DNA of 5,957 bases from Candidatus Hodarchaeota archaeon (GCA_016840305.1 JAEOSP010000626.1:1-5957); one strand, 5' to 3'; counted from the first letter of the stretch, positions 1-5,692 are shown. Notes: a model not told the origin generated them from the letters alone. A program made the numbers and translations.

Positions 1-1
1 A

Positions 2-844
2 GTAGAACAAGTTGCTGATGAACCCATTACCGTTATGGATCTTGGAGGGCAGGAAGTTTTTCTAAAGCGTTTTCTTAGCAGTATGAGCTCATTTATTTTC
101 AGCAATGTTGCAGTATTAGTTTTTATTTGTGATATTTCGACACCAGACAAATTTCCCGCCTCATTAAAAGCTTTTATTGAAGGAACAAACCGTCTTGAAG
201 AAATGTCAGATGTACAACCAGCTGTTTATATTTTACTTCATAAAACAGATTTAATGCCCGATTTAACTCAGCGAGCTGAGCGAATGGAATTTTTAATGGA
301 GATGTTTCAAGATGCTGTTGCAACAAGAAACATAACCTTTCTGCAAACTTCAATATACGATATTTCAATTCATGAAGCATTCAAGCGCATTACTGCAGAA
401 GCGAGTGAGATTATTCCTGAATCGACTACTATGGAAAAGGAAGAAGATCTTGAAGCCATTCAGAGACGACTCAGACTAAGACCGGTACAACAAGTTTTAC
501 ACGCCATGAAATTTATGAATCGCCTTGATGAAGTATTATTATTATCATCAATTGATACTGATTTTATTGTTAGTGCATCAGAGATGGAATTGCCCGAAAT
601 TCAACAAATCATAACAATAATTGATAAATCAGCTGATCTATGGTTGATTCCAAGTGCAAAATCAGAATTAGTAAAATTAGGGGATATTTTAGTATTCAAA
701 ATGGTTGTTCTCCCTCATTATTTACTTTTACTCATGGGATCAGATGAAAAATCTATGTTAACCACCCGAAAGCTAGTGGAAATAGAAGAAACTGTTCGAC
801 TTCTATCTAATCAACTTGAAACAATGTTAAAAACACCTATATAA
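2..844 (+). CDS. Rag/Gtr-like small GTPase with C-terminal roadblock-like domain, 5'-truncated; RagC-like G-domain end
   Basis: The frame is open from base 2, so the true start and the P-loop lie outside the window; the first visible ATG (35) falls just before switch II and is not the start. About 280 residues are visible. G3 is DLGGQ (bases 38-52). G4 is HKTD (239-250), the HKxD form typical of Rag/Gtr rather than the NKxD of Ras/Arf. G5 is QTS, followed by IYDISIHEAF. From memory, human RagC has a very similar TSIYDHSIFEAF here, and RagA has TSIWDETLYKAW. After a charged linker, the last ~120 residues alternate strands and helices like the roadblock-type C-terminal domain of Rag proteins, which mediates heterodimerisation. 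No signal peptide or membrane segment is visible, so a cytosolic or peripherally bound switch is expected. It is the first visible gene of a four-gene operon, 11 bases before the pseudo-GTPase that may be its partner. The family call is strong; the RagC-like subtype is inference. Confidence 0.88.
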   Translation, partial: VEQVADEPITVMDLGGQEVFLKRFLSSMSSFIFSNVAVLVFICDISTPDKFPASLKAFIEGTNRLEEMSDVQPAVYILLHKTDLMPDLTQRAERMEFLMEMFQDAVATRNITFLQTSIYDISIHEAFKRITAEASEIIPESTTMEKEEDLEAIQRRLRLRPVQQVLHAMKFMNRLDEVLLLSSIDTDFIVSASEMELPEIQQIITIIDKSADLWLIPSAKSELVKLGDILVFKMVVLPHYLLLLMGSDEKSMLTTRKLVEIEETVRLLSNQLETMLKTPI

Positions 845-849
845 GAGGA
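844..849 (+). promoter_or_regulatory. Ribosome binding site supporting a TTG start
   Basis: AGAGGA lies 6 bases before the TTG at 856 and overlaps the last base of the previous stop codon. No in-frame ATG lies nearby, and the next usable in-frame start would remove the P-loop remnant, so this site fixes the start of the pseudo-GTPase. Confidence 0.7.
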
Positions 850-855
850 TTCTGC

Positions 856-1800
856 TTGAAACAAAATCTCATTACCTTAGCTGGCTTATCACATTCAGGT
901 AAGGATCTGTTATTTAATCAGTTGATAAAATTAGGACGAGCAGAACCTGGTCTCAAAATTCGTGAGAATCTGGTTTATTTTGACTGGCTTTCAAATGCAT
1001 TCAAAAAAAAAGAAGGTACTTACCTGGAAAAACTACTACCAGTTTTCAGGGAAAAAGTCTATTTAAAGTTAAACACTCTTATCTACGTACATGATATTTC
1101 TTATCAAAGATTAGATGATTTGAAAGCTGATTTTAATGAGGTATACTCAGCAATTCATCGAATCAATAAAAATTTTCAAGTAATTCTTCTAATTAATAGG
1201 TCTCATTTGATTCCGAACGAGTTGGAACGATCTAAAATTCAAACGAATGTTAAAAATGCTCTTCAGCAGATGGTACCAACAGATATTACTTCCTACCTCG
1301 TATCACTAAAAGGTCCTGATGAACAGAGAACAACCAATCTAGTTTTCACACAAATTATGAACAGAGCCTCCTCTTATAGTAAAGAGATCCGTCAAAAATT
1401 GAATCAAAGGACTGAGATCTTGAACAACAGTCAACTACGCAAAATTAAACGTTTTTTCAAAGATAGAATGGAGGAGGTTGGATTTTCGGGTGCATATTTG
1501 ATTGGAAAGGATCAAGAAATCAAAGTTGCTGTAGGAAAAAGTGAGGGATGGGAAACAAAAGTAGGCCCACAAATTGTTCGCATGTTGGCTCATTATAATA
1601 CGTTCGATTTAGGACCACAATTCAAAGTTGATATTATTCGAATAGAAGATTTTCTTATGGTCACAAAACGTATCAATGAGGATTATAAGCTTATTATGAT
1701 TGGAAGAGAAGCTGTTATAACATTGAAGGATATTACATATCCAGAGATAGAGGAAAGATGCAATAACATCGCTGAAAACATATTAGAGCGTCTGAAATAA
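856..1800 (+). CDS. Rag-like pseudo-GTPase with C-terminal roadblock domain
   Basis: This 314-residue protein has the Rag layout with eroded nucleotide-binding motifs. The P-loop remnant at residues 10-17 is GLSHSGKD, with Asp where Ser/Thr should bind magnesium. The G3 position reads DWLSN (43-47) instead of DxGGQ. The G4 position reads NRSH (114-117) instead of HKxD, and G5 has LVSLK near 148-152. From P-loop Lys to the G3 Asp there are only 27 residues, against 41 in the intact GTPase at 2651, so most of switch I is absent. Strand and helix spacing between G3 and G4 (LIYVHDIS, then a long helix, then LLINRSHLIP) matches RagA as I remember it (LIYVFDV... LVHKMDLV). Residues ~192-314 form a roadblock/LC7-like domain, beginning with a helix and the strand GFSGAYLIGKDQE. 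It probably neither binds nor hydrolyses GTP normally and would act as the structural partner of an active Rag-like protein, most simply the gene just upstream. An ordinary degenerate paralogue is the alternative. Confidence 0.82.
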   Translation: MKQNLITLAGLSHSGKDLLFNQLIKLGRAEPGLKIRENLVYFDWLSNAFKKKEGTYLEKLLPVFREKVYLKLNTLIYVHDISYQRLDDLKADFNEVYSAIHRINKNFQVILLINRSHLIPNELERSKIQTNVKNALQQMVPTDITSYLVSLKGPDEQRTTNLVFTQIMNRASSYSKEIRQKLNQRTEILNNSQLRKIKRFFKDRMEEVGFSGAYLIGKDQEIKVAVGKSEGWETKVGPQIVRMLAHYNTFDLGPQFKVDIIRIEDFLMVTKRINEDYKLIMIGREAVITLKDITYPEIEERCNNIAENILERLK

Positions 1801-1807
1801 AGGTAAA

Positions 1808-1822
1808 ATGATAATAGGATGA
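1808..1822 (+). other. Four-codon mini-ORF overlapping the next start (ATGA overlap)
   Basis: The sequence reads ATG ATA ATA GGA TGA, encoding MIIG. It has AAAGG at 1799-1803, a good distance from its own ATG, and its TGA overlaps the ATG of the next gene at 1819 as ATGA. This could allow translational coupling or re-initiation, or be chance in an 18-base spacer. Confidence 0.3.
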
Positions 1823-2634
1823 GTAATAGGATGATTGAAGGATTAATTGTCACAACAATGACCGATCGGGGACCATTTCCTGTTTTAAATCTCTCATCTG
1901 TTTCAGAGGACACTGCAGAGAAATTAAGTGTTATAGGAATGACCATTCTTTTTATGGGAGCGGGAACGGTAGCTGAAAGACAACATCACAGATTACATGG
2001 ATCAATACCTATTCCAGACTCACCTAGTTTAGAAGCTTTAGCAATGTCGTTTCCAGTTTCACCAATAGAAACTAAAGACTTACGAATTGATCAACACGGC
2101 CGAGAATCGACAATCTGGCTACTTTTTGACTCAAAAAAAAGGGATCTCATTTTCAGGGCTCATAGAGTGATAGAAAAAGCGTTACAGGAAGAAACTAGGA
2201 AAATTAAGTATGAAAAAGATCTTTCTGATCCAGAGATAATGGATAATATCTTAAAAAGAATTAAAGGTATTACAGATTCTCCTGACTTGACAACCGTAGT
2301 AATGGAACCAGTAGAGCCGTTAAATATTGTTGAAAGAGGAGGTCTTGAGTTTTTCACTATTGACCCAGAGGGAAAAACACGTGAAATCGACCCGAGAGTG
2401 GAATTATCAGTCTGTTCGGTTTTAATATTGGTCAATACCATACTTAAAAGGATTTTTCTTATCAGATTGAAGGAATCAATACCTCACCGTCTATTATTTC
2501 TGGCGAGCACAGCTGTGTCAAATATTAATACGAATCGTTTTAAAAACGAATTTTCGATACGTGATGTTCAAGATCCATTGGAACGAGAGATGATACTAAA
2601 TAAAATTGGGATCATTTTGAAGATTGGTGCTTAA
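1819..2634 (+). CDS. Probable longin-like protein with a second alpha/beta C-terminal domain
   Basis: The protein has 271 residues; a start at 1831 (second Met, residue 5) is also possible. I do not recognise a named family with certainty. The N-terminal ~135 residues open with a strand (MIEGLIVTTMTDRGPFPVLN), then a Ser/Glu-led helix containing KLSVIGMTILFMG, then strands around HGSIPIP and LEALAMSFPV, a strand at STIWLLFDS and a long closing helix (RDLIFRAHRVIEKALQEE). That order resembles longin/roadblock-superfamily folds. The C-terminal part (~160-271) is a separate alpha/beta unit; VNTILKRIFLIRL followed by a helix and FSIRDVQDPLE recalls small gelsolin-like domains of archaeal proteins, but that match is weak. 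No transmembrane helix or signal peptide is evident. Sitting between a pseudo-GTPase and an intact Rag-like GTPase, it is a candidate scaffold or regulator, as longin/roadblock proteins are for eukaryotic Rags (inference). Confidence 0.6.
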   Translation: MSNRMIEGLIVTTMTDRGPFPVLNLSSVSEDTAEKLSVIGMTILFMGAGTVAERQHHRLHGSIPIPDSPSLEALAMSFPVSPIETKDLRIDQHGRESTIWLLFDSKKRDLIFRAHRVIEKALQEETRKIKYEKDLSDPEIMDNILKRIKGITDSPDLTTVVMEPVEPLNIVERGGLEFFTIDPEGKTREIDPRVELSVCSVLILVNTILKRIFLIRLKESIPHRLLFLASTAVSNINTNRFKNEFSIRDVQDPLEREMILNKIGIILKIGA

Positions 2635-2640
2635 TAGGAG
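2635..2640 (+). promoter_or_regulatory. Ribosome binding site deciding the ATG at 2651
   Basis: TAGGAG follows directly on the previous gene's stop codon and lies 10 bases before ATG 2651. Longer starts at TTG 2624 or GTG 2627 would place this motif inside the coding region and have no equivalent site upstream, so 2651 is preferred. Confidence 0.6.
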
Positions 2641-2650
2641 CTCGAGTGAA

Positions 2651-3580
2651 ATGTCGTACTTAGCAAAGAAGAAAACATCTAAAATCCTTATCCTTGGATT
2701 AGCAGAATCAGGAAAATCAACGATAATAAAAGTTGTAACAGAAGGAAAAATTCCCTCAAAGAACGACACATATCATGCTACTATCGATTATGAAAGAAAA
2801 CAAAAAACAATTGCAGGAACTGAATTGACGATTTTTGATCTTGGTGGTCAAACTGCTTTTCTTGATAGATTCACTGGAGAACTCTCAGAGATTATTTTTG
2901 GAGGGGTAAAATCCCTAGTATTTGTAATTGATTCCGTAGATATTAAGAGTATTTCGCTGGCCAAATATTATCTCGATTTATCATTAAAAAAACTGAATCA
3001 GTATAGTTCCGAGTCATCAGTCTTTATTTTTCAGCATAAGGCAGATTTAGTGCCAAAGAAGATGAGAGATGAGGTTAGACGAACAATTAGAGAATATTTA
3101 GAAGCAGGAGTTAATAAAAAGCTCAAATACTTCGAAACATCTGTATTTTCTGACTCTGTCTTCAAAGCTATGGGAGATGTTTATGCTGATGCTAGTGAAG
3201 CACATAAAACACTCCGACCTTTGTTAGAAACCTTCATTAAACATAATATGGCTGATATGGCACAGATTTTTACGAAAGAAGGAGCTCCATTAACCAAGAT
3301 AGAGGATATATCAAAATTTGATCATATCTCACTAGGTGAAGTAAAAGAGTTTTTTGATGCCGTAATCTCAAGATTGTCAGATTCTGAAGCTCAAAACACA
3401 ACCGCAACCCTTCTTGAATCAAACCAACGAGTATTTATTATTAGGATAATGGATAGTGGTCTAGCTCTATTCTTTGGCTTTAATAAGAATCAATTGCGTG
3501 AAAGAAATGAACCTGTTGCATCTCTTTACAATAAAGTTCTTGCTTTTAGTTCCCAGTTACAGAGCATAATTGAAAGATAA
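2651..3580 (+). CDS. Rag/Gtr-like small GTPase, intact G domain plus roadblock-like C-terminal domain
   Basis: This 309-residue protein is probably a GTP-driven switch. G1 is GLAESGKST (residues 16-24), a candidate G2 Thr lies in DTYHATID (39-46), G3 is DLGGQ (63-67, with Gln where Arf/Rag proteins carry their catalytic or switch II Gln), G4 is HKAD (129-132), and G5 is ETS (162-164) followed by VFSDSVFKAM. HKxD at G4 and the TS(I/V)-x-x-x-x-(L/V)-x-K-A pattern after G5 point to Rag/Gtr rather than Arf, Ras or MglA. Residues ~185-309 form a second alpha/beta domain like the Rag C-terminal roadblock domain, which normally mediates dimerisation. Length matches eukaryotic RagA (about 313). No lipidation motif or membrane segment is seen. 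It closes the operon, 16 bases after the longin-like gene. It could homodimerise or pair with the pseudo-GTPase or with the first gene; the sequence does not decide. Confidence 0.9.
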   Translation: MSYLAKKKTSKILILGLAESGKSTIIKVVTEGKIPSKNDTYHATIDYERKQKTIAGTELTIFDLGGQTAFLDRFTGELSEIIFGGVKSLVFVIDSVDIKSISLAKYYLDLSLKKLNQYSSESSVFIFQHKADLVPKKMRDEVRRTIREYLEAGVNKKLKYFETSVFSDSVFKAMGDVYADASEAHKTLRPLLETFIKHNMADMAQIFTKEGAPLTKIEDISKFDHISLGEVKEFFDAVISRLSDSEAQNTTATLLESNQRVFIIRIMDSGLALFFGFNKNQLRERNEPVASLYNKVLAFSSQLQSIIER

Positions 3581-3713
3581 CCTGTTCTAATAAATAACGG
3601 AAATAAGGCCTGCTTTGATAAGCGCGTCTATAGATGAGTTAATTCTGGTTTCTGCGGGATGTTGTATCTAAAATCATCATATACTAGGGAAAGTTAGTCA
3701 TTACATGATCAAA
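3581..3713 (+). other. Intergenic stretch, no gene seen
   Basis: These 133 bases between the GTPase operon and the left repeat of the TnpB element are interrupted by stops in the frames read. I see no tRNA-like fold and no clear poly-T terminator for the operon. If the TnpB element inserted here, this is its left flank. Confidence 0.5.
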
Positions 3714-3726
3714 TTTGTCCAACAAA
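3714..3726 (+). repeat. Left copy of a flanking short repeat (TTTGTCCAACAAA)
   Basis: It is a small palindrome with 5-base arms TTTGT/ACAAA and a 3-base centre. It recurs on the other side of tnpB at 5096-5108 in the same orientation with one centre base changed. It is a candidate end structure or transposase recognition hairpin. Confidence 0.4.
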
Positions 3727-3752
3727 CGTCAAATTTAAATTTCGAAAAAAAG

Positions 3753-3779
3753 GAGATCATTTTCGTTTTCGGTGATCTC
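3753..3779 (+). repeat. Hairpin upstream of tnpB, candidate left-end structure
   Basis: Perfect 7-base arms GAGATCA (3753-3759) and TGATCTC (3773-3779) enclose a 13-base loop holding TTTTCG twice in tandem. IS200/IS605 elements carry subterminal hairpins recognised by TnpA, so this may be the left-end one. Read on the minus strand the same hairpin is followed by a run of seven T, so it could instead stop antisense transcripts. Confidence 0.5.
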
Positions 3780-3793
3780 TCTCTGGTACAGAG

Positions 3794-3800
3794 TTAAATA
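3794..3800 (+). promoter_or_regulatory. TATA-like box for tnpB
   Basis: TTAAATA is centred about 24 bases before the ATG at 3821. Archaeal transcription starts roughly 25 bases after the TATA centre, which would put the transcript start at or next to the ATG. That fits a leaderless mRNA and the absence of a Shine-Dalgarno motif before tnpB. Confidence 0.4.
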
Positions 3801-3820
3801 CAAGAATAGTTAAACACAAA

Positions 3821-5077
3821 ATGGGAATGCGAGCCAAGAAACACACACAACCACAACTGACCATAAGAATTCAAATGAAATCAAGGCCCATCTTTGTGGA
3901 TTTATGTACACGGGCCAAAAACTTGTACAATTATGCCACATATCAGGTACGACAAGAATTCTTTGCAACAGGGAAGTGGTTACAATATACAACCCTATAT
4001 CATCAGTTAAAGCATGAACCAGTGTATCTAGCATTAAAAGAAATTTCTGATAGCTATCTTCCCCAACAAGTTCTCCGTCAGGTGGAACAAACCTGGAGAA
4101 GCTATTTCAAAGCAATAAAAACATGGAAAAAGGAATCCAGCAAATTTCTAGGCAAACCTCGTCTTCCAGGCTACAAAGCTAAAAATGGTCTTCACATGCT
4201 TAACTTCCCACGTCCCCGGGTACGCATCCGAGGAGCAGAAATATTATTTGCACGCAATTTAATGGCTCGTGGATTTCCCACGTTTCCAGTGGGAAATTTG
4301 CCCATAACAGCAGAAACCTGCACTGGTGCACGATTAGTACCTTTTTATGATCGATTCGTGATTGAGCTGCTGTATGAAACACAAGTCCAACCGTTTCATT
4401 CGTTTAAAGATCATTCTCCAGGAGCTATTGGTCTAGATCTTGGACTTACCAACCTCGTAGCTACGTCAGACGGCTTACTCGTCAAAAGCGGGGTGGTAAA
4501 AACTATCAATCAATGGTACAATAAGCAATTAGCCCATTATACATCGCAAGCAAAAAAAAACAATCAACTACACACTACACGTCGTATGCAACGGATGTAT
4601 CGTGTCCGTGCTAATAAGTTAAACGATTATTTCCATCAAACCTCTCGAATCATCATTAACCATTGTTTAGAGAATAATATTAACACCCTTGTTATCGGTT
4701 ATAATTCTCTTTGGAAACAGCATTGTCAACTTGGAAAGCGGATTAACCAATCATTTGTCCAAATTCCCTTCCATAAATTTCTTCATATGCTTGAATATAA
4801 AGCTAAATTAGTAGGTATTACTGTTATTCGTGTTTCAGAGGCATATACATCTCAAAAATGTAGTAGTTGTGGAATTATTGATAAAAGGAATCGAAGATCA
4901 CGAGGATTGCATCATTGCCATGCCTGTGGCCTTCGTCTGAACGCTGATCATAATGCTGCCCTTAATATCCTTCAGCGTTTACCTACTGATAACCAAGTAG
5001 TCCCTAAGCTCAGTTCAAATTCTGTTTGTTCTGATCTGCAGGATAGGGGATGTGTGACTCATCCCGTCGTGACTTAA
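3821..5077 (+). CDS. tnpB: TnpB, RNA-guided DNA endonuclease of an IS200/IS605-type element, with a rearranged RuvC-II motif
   Basis: The protein has 418 residues, normal for TnpB, and is intact. The N-terminal ~190 residues hold the basic helical and strand regions that grip the guide RNA and DNA, including GKPRLPGYKAKNG near 111-123. RuvC-I is GLDLGLTNLVATSDG with Asp206. A CxxC...CxxC zinc ribbon uses Cys347, Cys350, Cys366 and Cys369. RuvC-III is LNADHNAALN with Asp376. The usual RuvC-II Glu is missing: the strand reads LVIGYN with Gly293, followed by the WKQ...LGKRINQSFVQIPF block. Glu340, in SEAYTSQKCSSCG, could replace it. TnpB cuts DNA matching its omega RNA guide, which keeps the element in place when TnpA excises it. 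Start at 3821 has no ribosome site but suits the TATA-like box; ATG 3827 is the alternative. No tnpA is adjacent. Confidence 0.95.
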   Translation: MGMRAKKHTQPQLTIRIQMKSRPIFVDLCTRAKNLYNYATYQVRQEFFATGKWLQYTTLYHQLKHEPVYLALKEISDSYLPQQVLRQVEQTWRSYFKAIKTWKKESSKFLGKPRLPGYKAKNGLHMLNFPRPRVRIRGAEILFARNLMARGFPTFPVGNLPITAETCTGARLVPFYDRFVIELLYETQVQPFHSFKDHSPGAIGLDLGLTNLVATSDGLLVKSGVVKTINQWYNKQLAHYTSQAKKNNQLHTTRRMQRMYRVRANKLNDYFHQTSRIIINHCLENNINTLVIGYNSLWKQHCQLGKRINQSFVQIPFHKFLHMLEYKAKLVGITVIRVSEAYTSQKCSSCGIIDKRNRRSRGLHHCHACGLRLNADHNAALNILQRLPTDNQVVPKLSSNSVCSDLQDRGCVTHPVVT

Positions 5078-5095
5078 AAAGCTTAATTGTTTTTC
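4960..5095 (+). ncRNA. Candidate omega RNA (TnpB guide RNA) region, approximate
   Basis: TnpB guide RNAs usually overlap the 3' end of tnpB and run to the right end of the element, with the guide taken from flanking DNA. This stretch fits by position and contains the hairpin at 5047-5065. The call rests on position and that one hairpin; the 5' and 3' limits are guesses. Confidence 0.35.
5047..5065 (+). repeat. Hairpin at the 3' end of tnpB, candidate right-end or omega RNA stem
   Basis: The arms GGGATG (5047-5052) and CATCCC (5060-5065) pair perfectly around a 7-base loop. It lies inside the last codons of tnpB, 12 bases before the end of the stop codon, where IS200/IS605 right-end hairpins and omega RNA stems are found. 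Confidence 0.5.
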
Positions 5096-5099
5096 TTTG
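5087..5099 (+). terminator. T-rich tract after tnpB, possible archaeal terminator
   Basis: TTGTTTTTCTTTG begins 10 bases after the tnpB stop codon. Archaeal RNA polymerase terminates at T-rich tracts on the non-template strand without needing a hairpin. The tract runs into the right copy of the flanking repeat. Confidence 0.35.
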
Positions 5100-5108
5100 T
5101 CCGACAAA
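5096..5108 (+). repeat. Right copy of the flanking short repeat (TTTGTCCGACAAA)
   Basis: It matches the repeat at 3714-3726 in 12 of 13 bases, in the same orientation, and keeps the TTTGT/ACAAA arms. If these mark the element ends, the DNA just after this copy would supply the guide segment. Confidence 0.4.
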
Positions 5109-5171
5109 TTCAGTCATGACTCAACAATGGAATGTAAAGTTCTTAGCAAAATTTTTGACATTAAGGAGCCA

Positions 5172-5678
5172 ATGTCATCATTTGATTATCGTACTCAGTT
5201 CCTTGAAGTATTATTGGGGCAGGGGAAAACAAAACAAGTGAATATTGAATTCCTACACAATTATTGCAAGCATTCTGAGAAATCAAGTCAGATTTACTGG
5301 CGAGACATTCCAATTATGAGAATAAAGTGCTTAGGAAGCGAAATACACCTCAAAATTATAAATAATAAAGAAAATATTTTATTTTTTCTACTAAGACAAC
5401 TGGTGCAGTTACCATCTATCCATAATATTACAATATTGATCAATCTACGTTTGCCTCAATGGAAAAACTATAGAGAATTTTTAATAGTGCTGTATGGCTT
5501 TAATAGCATCTCTATACTACCAACAGAAGATAATATCCCTTCTATGGAATTAAAAAAGCTGTTAAAACATCTAACTATCAAAACAAATCGAAAAGAAAAA
5601 AATGATCAAGGTTTAGAGTTAATTGACATCCTTTTACCTGATACCCAATCTATTCATGAATTTAAAATAAGATTCTAG
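5172..5678 (+). CDS. Protein of unknown function, AT-rich
   Basis: I do not recognise this 168-residue protein. The start at ATG 5172 is chosen because AAGGAG (5163-5168) precedes it, although only 3 bases separate them. The same frame is open back to 5073, with alternatives at ATG 5127 (183 residues) and TTG 5097 (193 residues, inside the right repeat). It begins MSSFDYRTQFLEVLLGQGKT; GQGKT looks vaguely P-loop-like but lacks the GxxxxGK spacing. The middle has strands such as EIHLKII and HNITILINLRLP, the second placed like a GTPase G4 strand but without NKxD or HKxD. The C-terminal third is Lys-rich and charged. No signal peptide or membrane helix is evident. It may be a heavily diverged GTPase-like or roadblock-like member of the upstream cluster, but that is a guess. 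Because the frame continues upstream to the element edge, the 5' end could have been altered by the insertion. Confidence 0.6.
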   Translation: MSSFDYRTQFLEVLLGQGKTKQVNIEFLHNYCKHSEKSSQIYWRDIPIMRIKCLGSEIHLKIINNKENILFFLLRQLVQLPSIHNITILINLRLPQWKNYREFLIVLYGFNSISILPTEDNIPSMELKKLLKHLTIKTNRKEKNDQGLELIDILLPDTQSIHEFKIRF

Positions 5679-5692
5679 AGAGTTAACGAATA

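Larger units (their letters stand above)
3714..5108 (+). mobile_element. Solo TnpB element (IS1341-like, IS200/IS605 superfamily), boundaries tentative
   Basis: The element is called from the intact tnpB gene, a hairpin on each side of it (3753-3779 and 5047-5065), and a 13-base repeat with one mismatch bracketing everything (3714-3726 and 5096-5108). No Y1 transposase (tnpA) is present, so movement would need a TnpA supplied from elsewhere. By eye the segment is richer in C than the AT-rich GTPase genes, which would suit separate ancestry. IS200/IS605 elements lack terminal inverted repeats and make no target duplication, so the edges cannot be fixed from one copy; the outer coordinates are simply the outer edges of the repeat. 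Confidence 0.6.

Noticed and set aside
174..380. Minus-strand open frames opposite the GTPase genes and tnpB (for example 174-380, 1683-1946, 2160-2441, 3810-4034)
   Set aside because: They lie fully opposite well-supported plus-strand genes, show no recognisable domains and have no promoters of their own, so they are shadows.
1003..1011. Run of nine A in the pseudo-GTPase (also eight A at 2133-2140 and nine A at 4552-4560) as programmed slippage or frameshift sites
   Set aside because: Each reading frame continues normally through the run, no useful product appears in the shifted frame, and such runs are common in AT-rich DNA.
2624..2650. Nine-residue N-terminal extension of the intact GTPase from TTG 2624
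   Set aside because: It would overlap the previous gene and its stop codon, has no ribosome site, and skips the well-placed TAGGAG before ATG 2651.
3581..3713. tRNA or small RNA gene in the gap after the GTPase operon
   Set aside because: No cloverleaf-compatible arms or TTC-loop consensus were found; only a 4-base GCTT/AAGC stem is visible.
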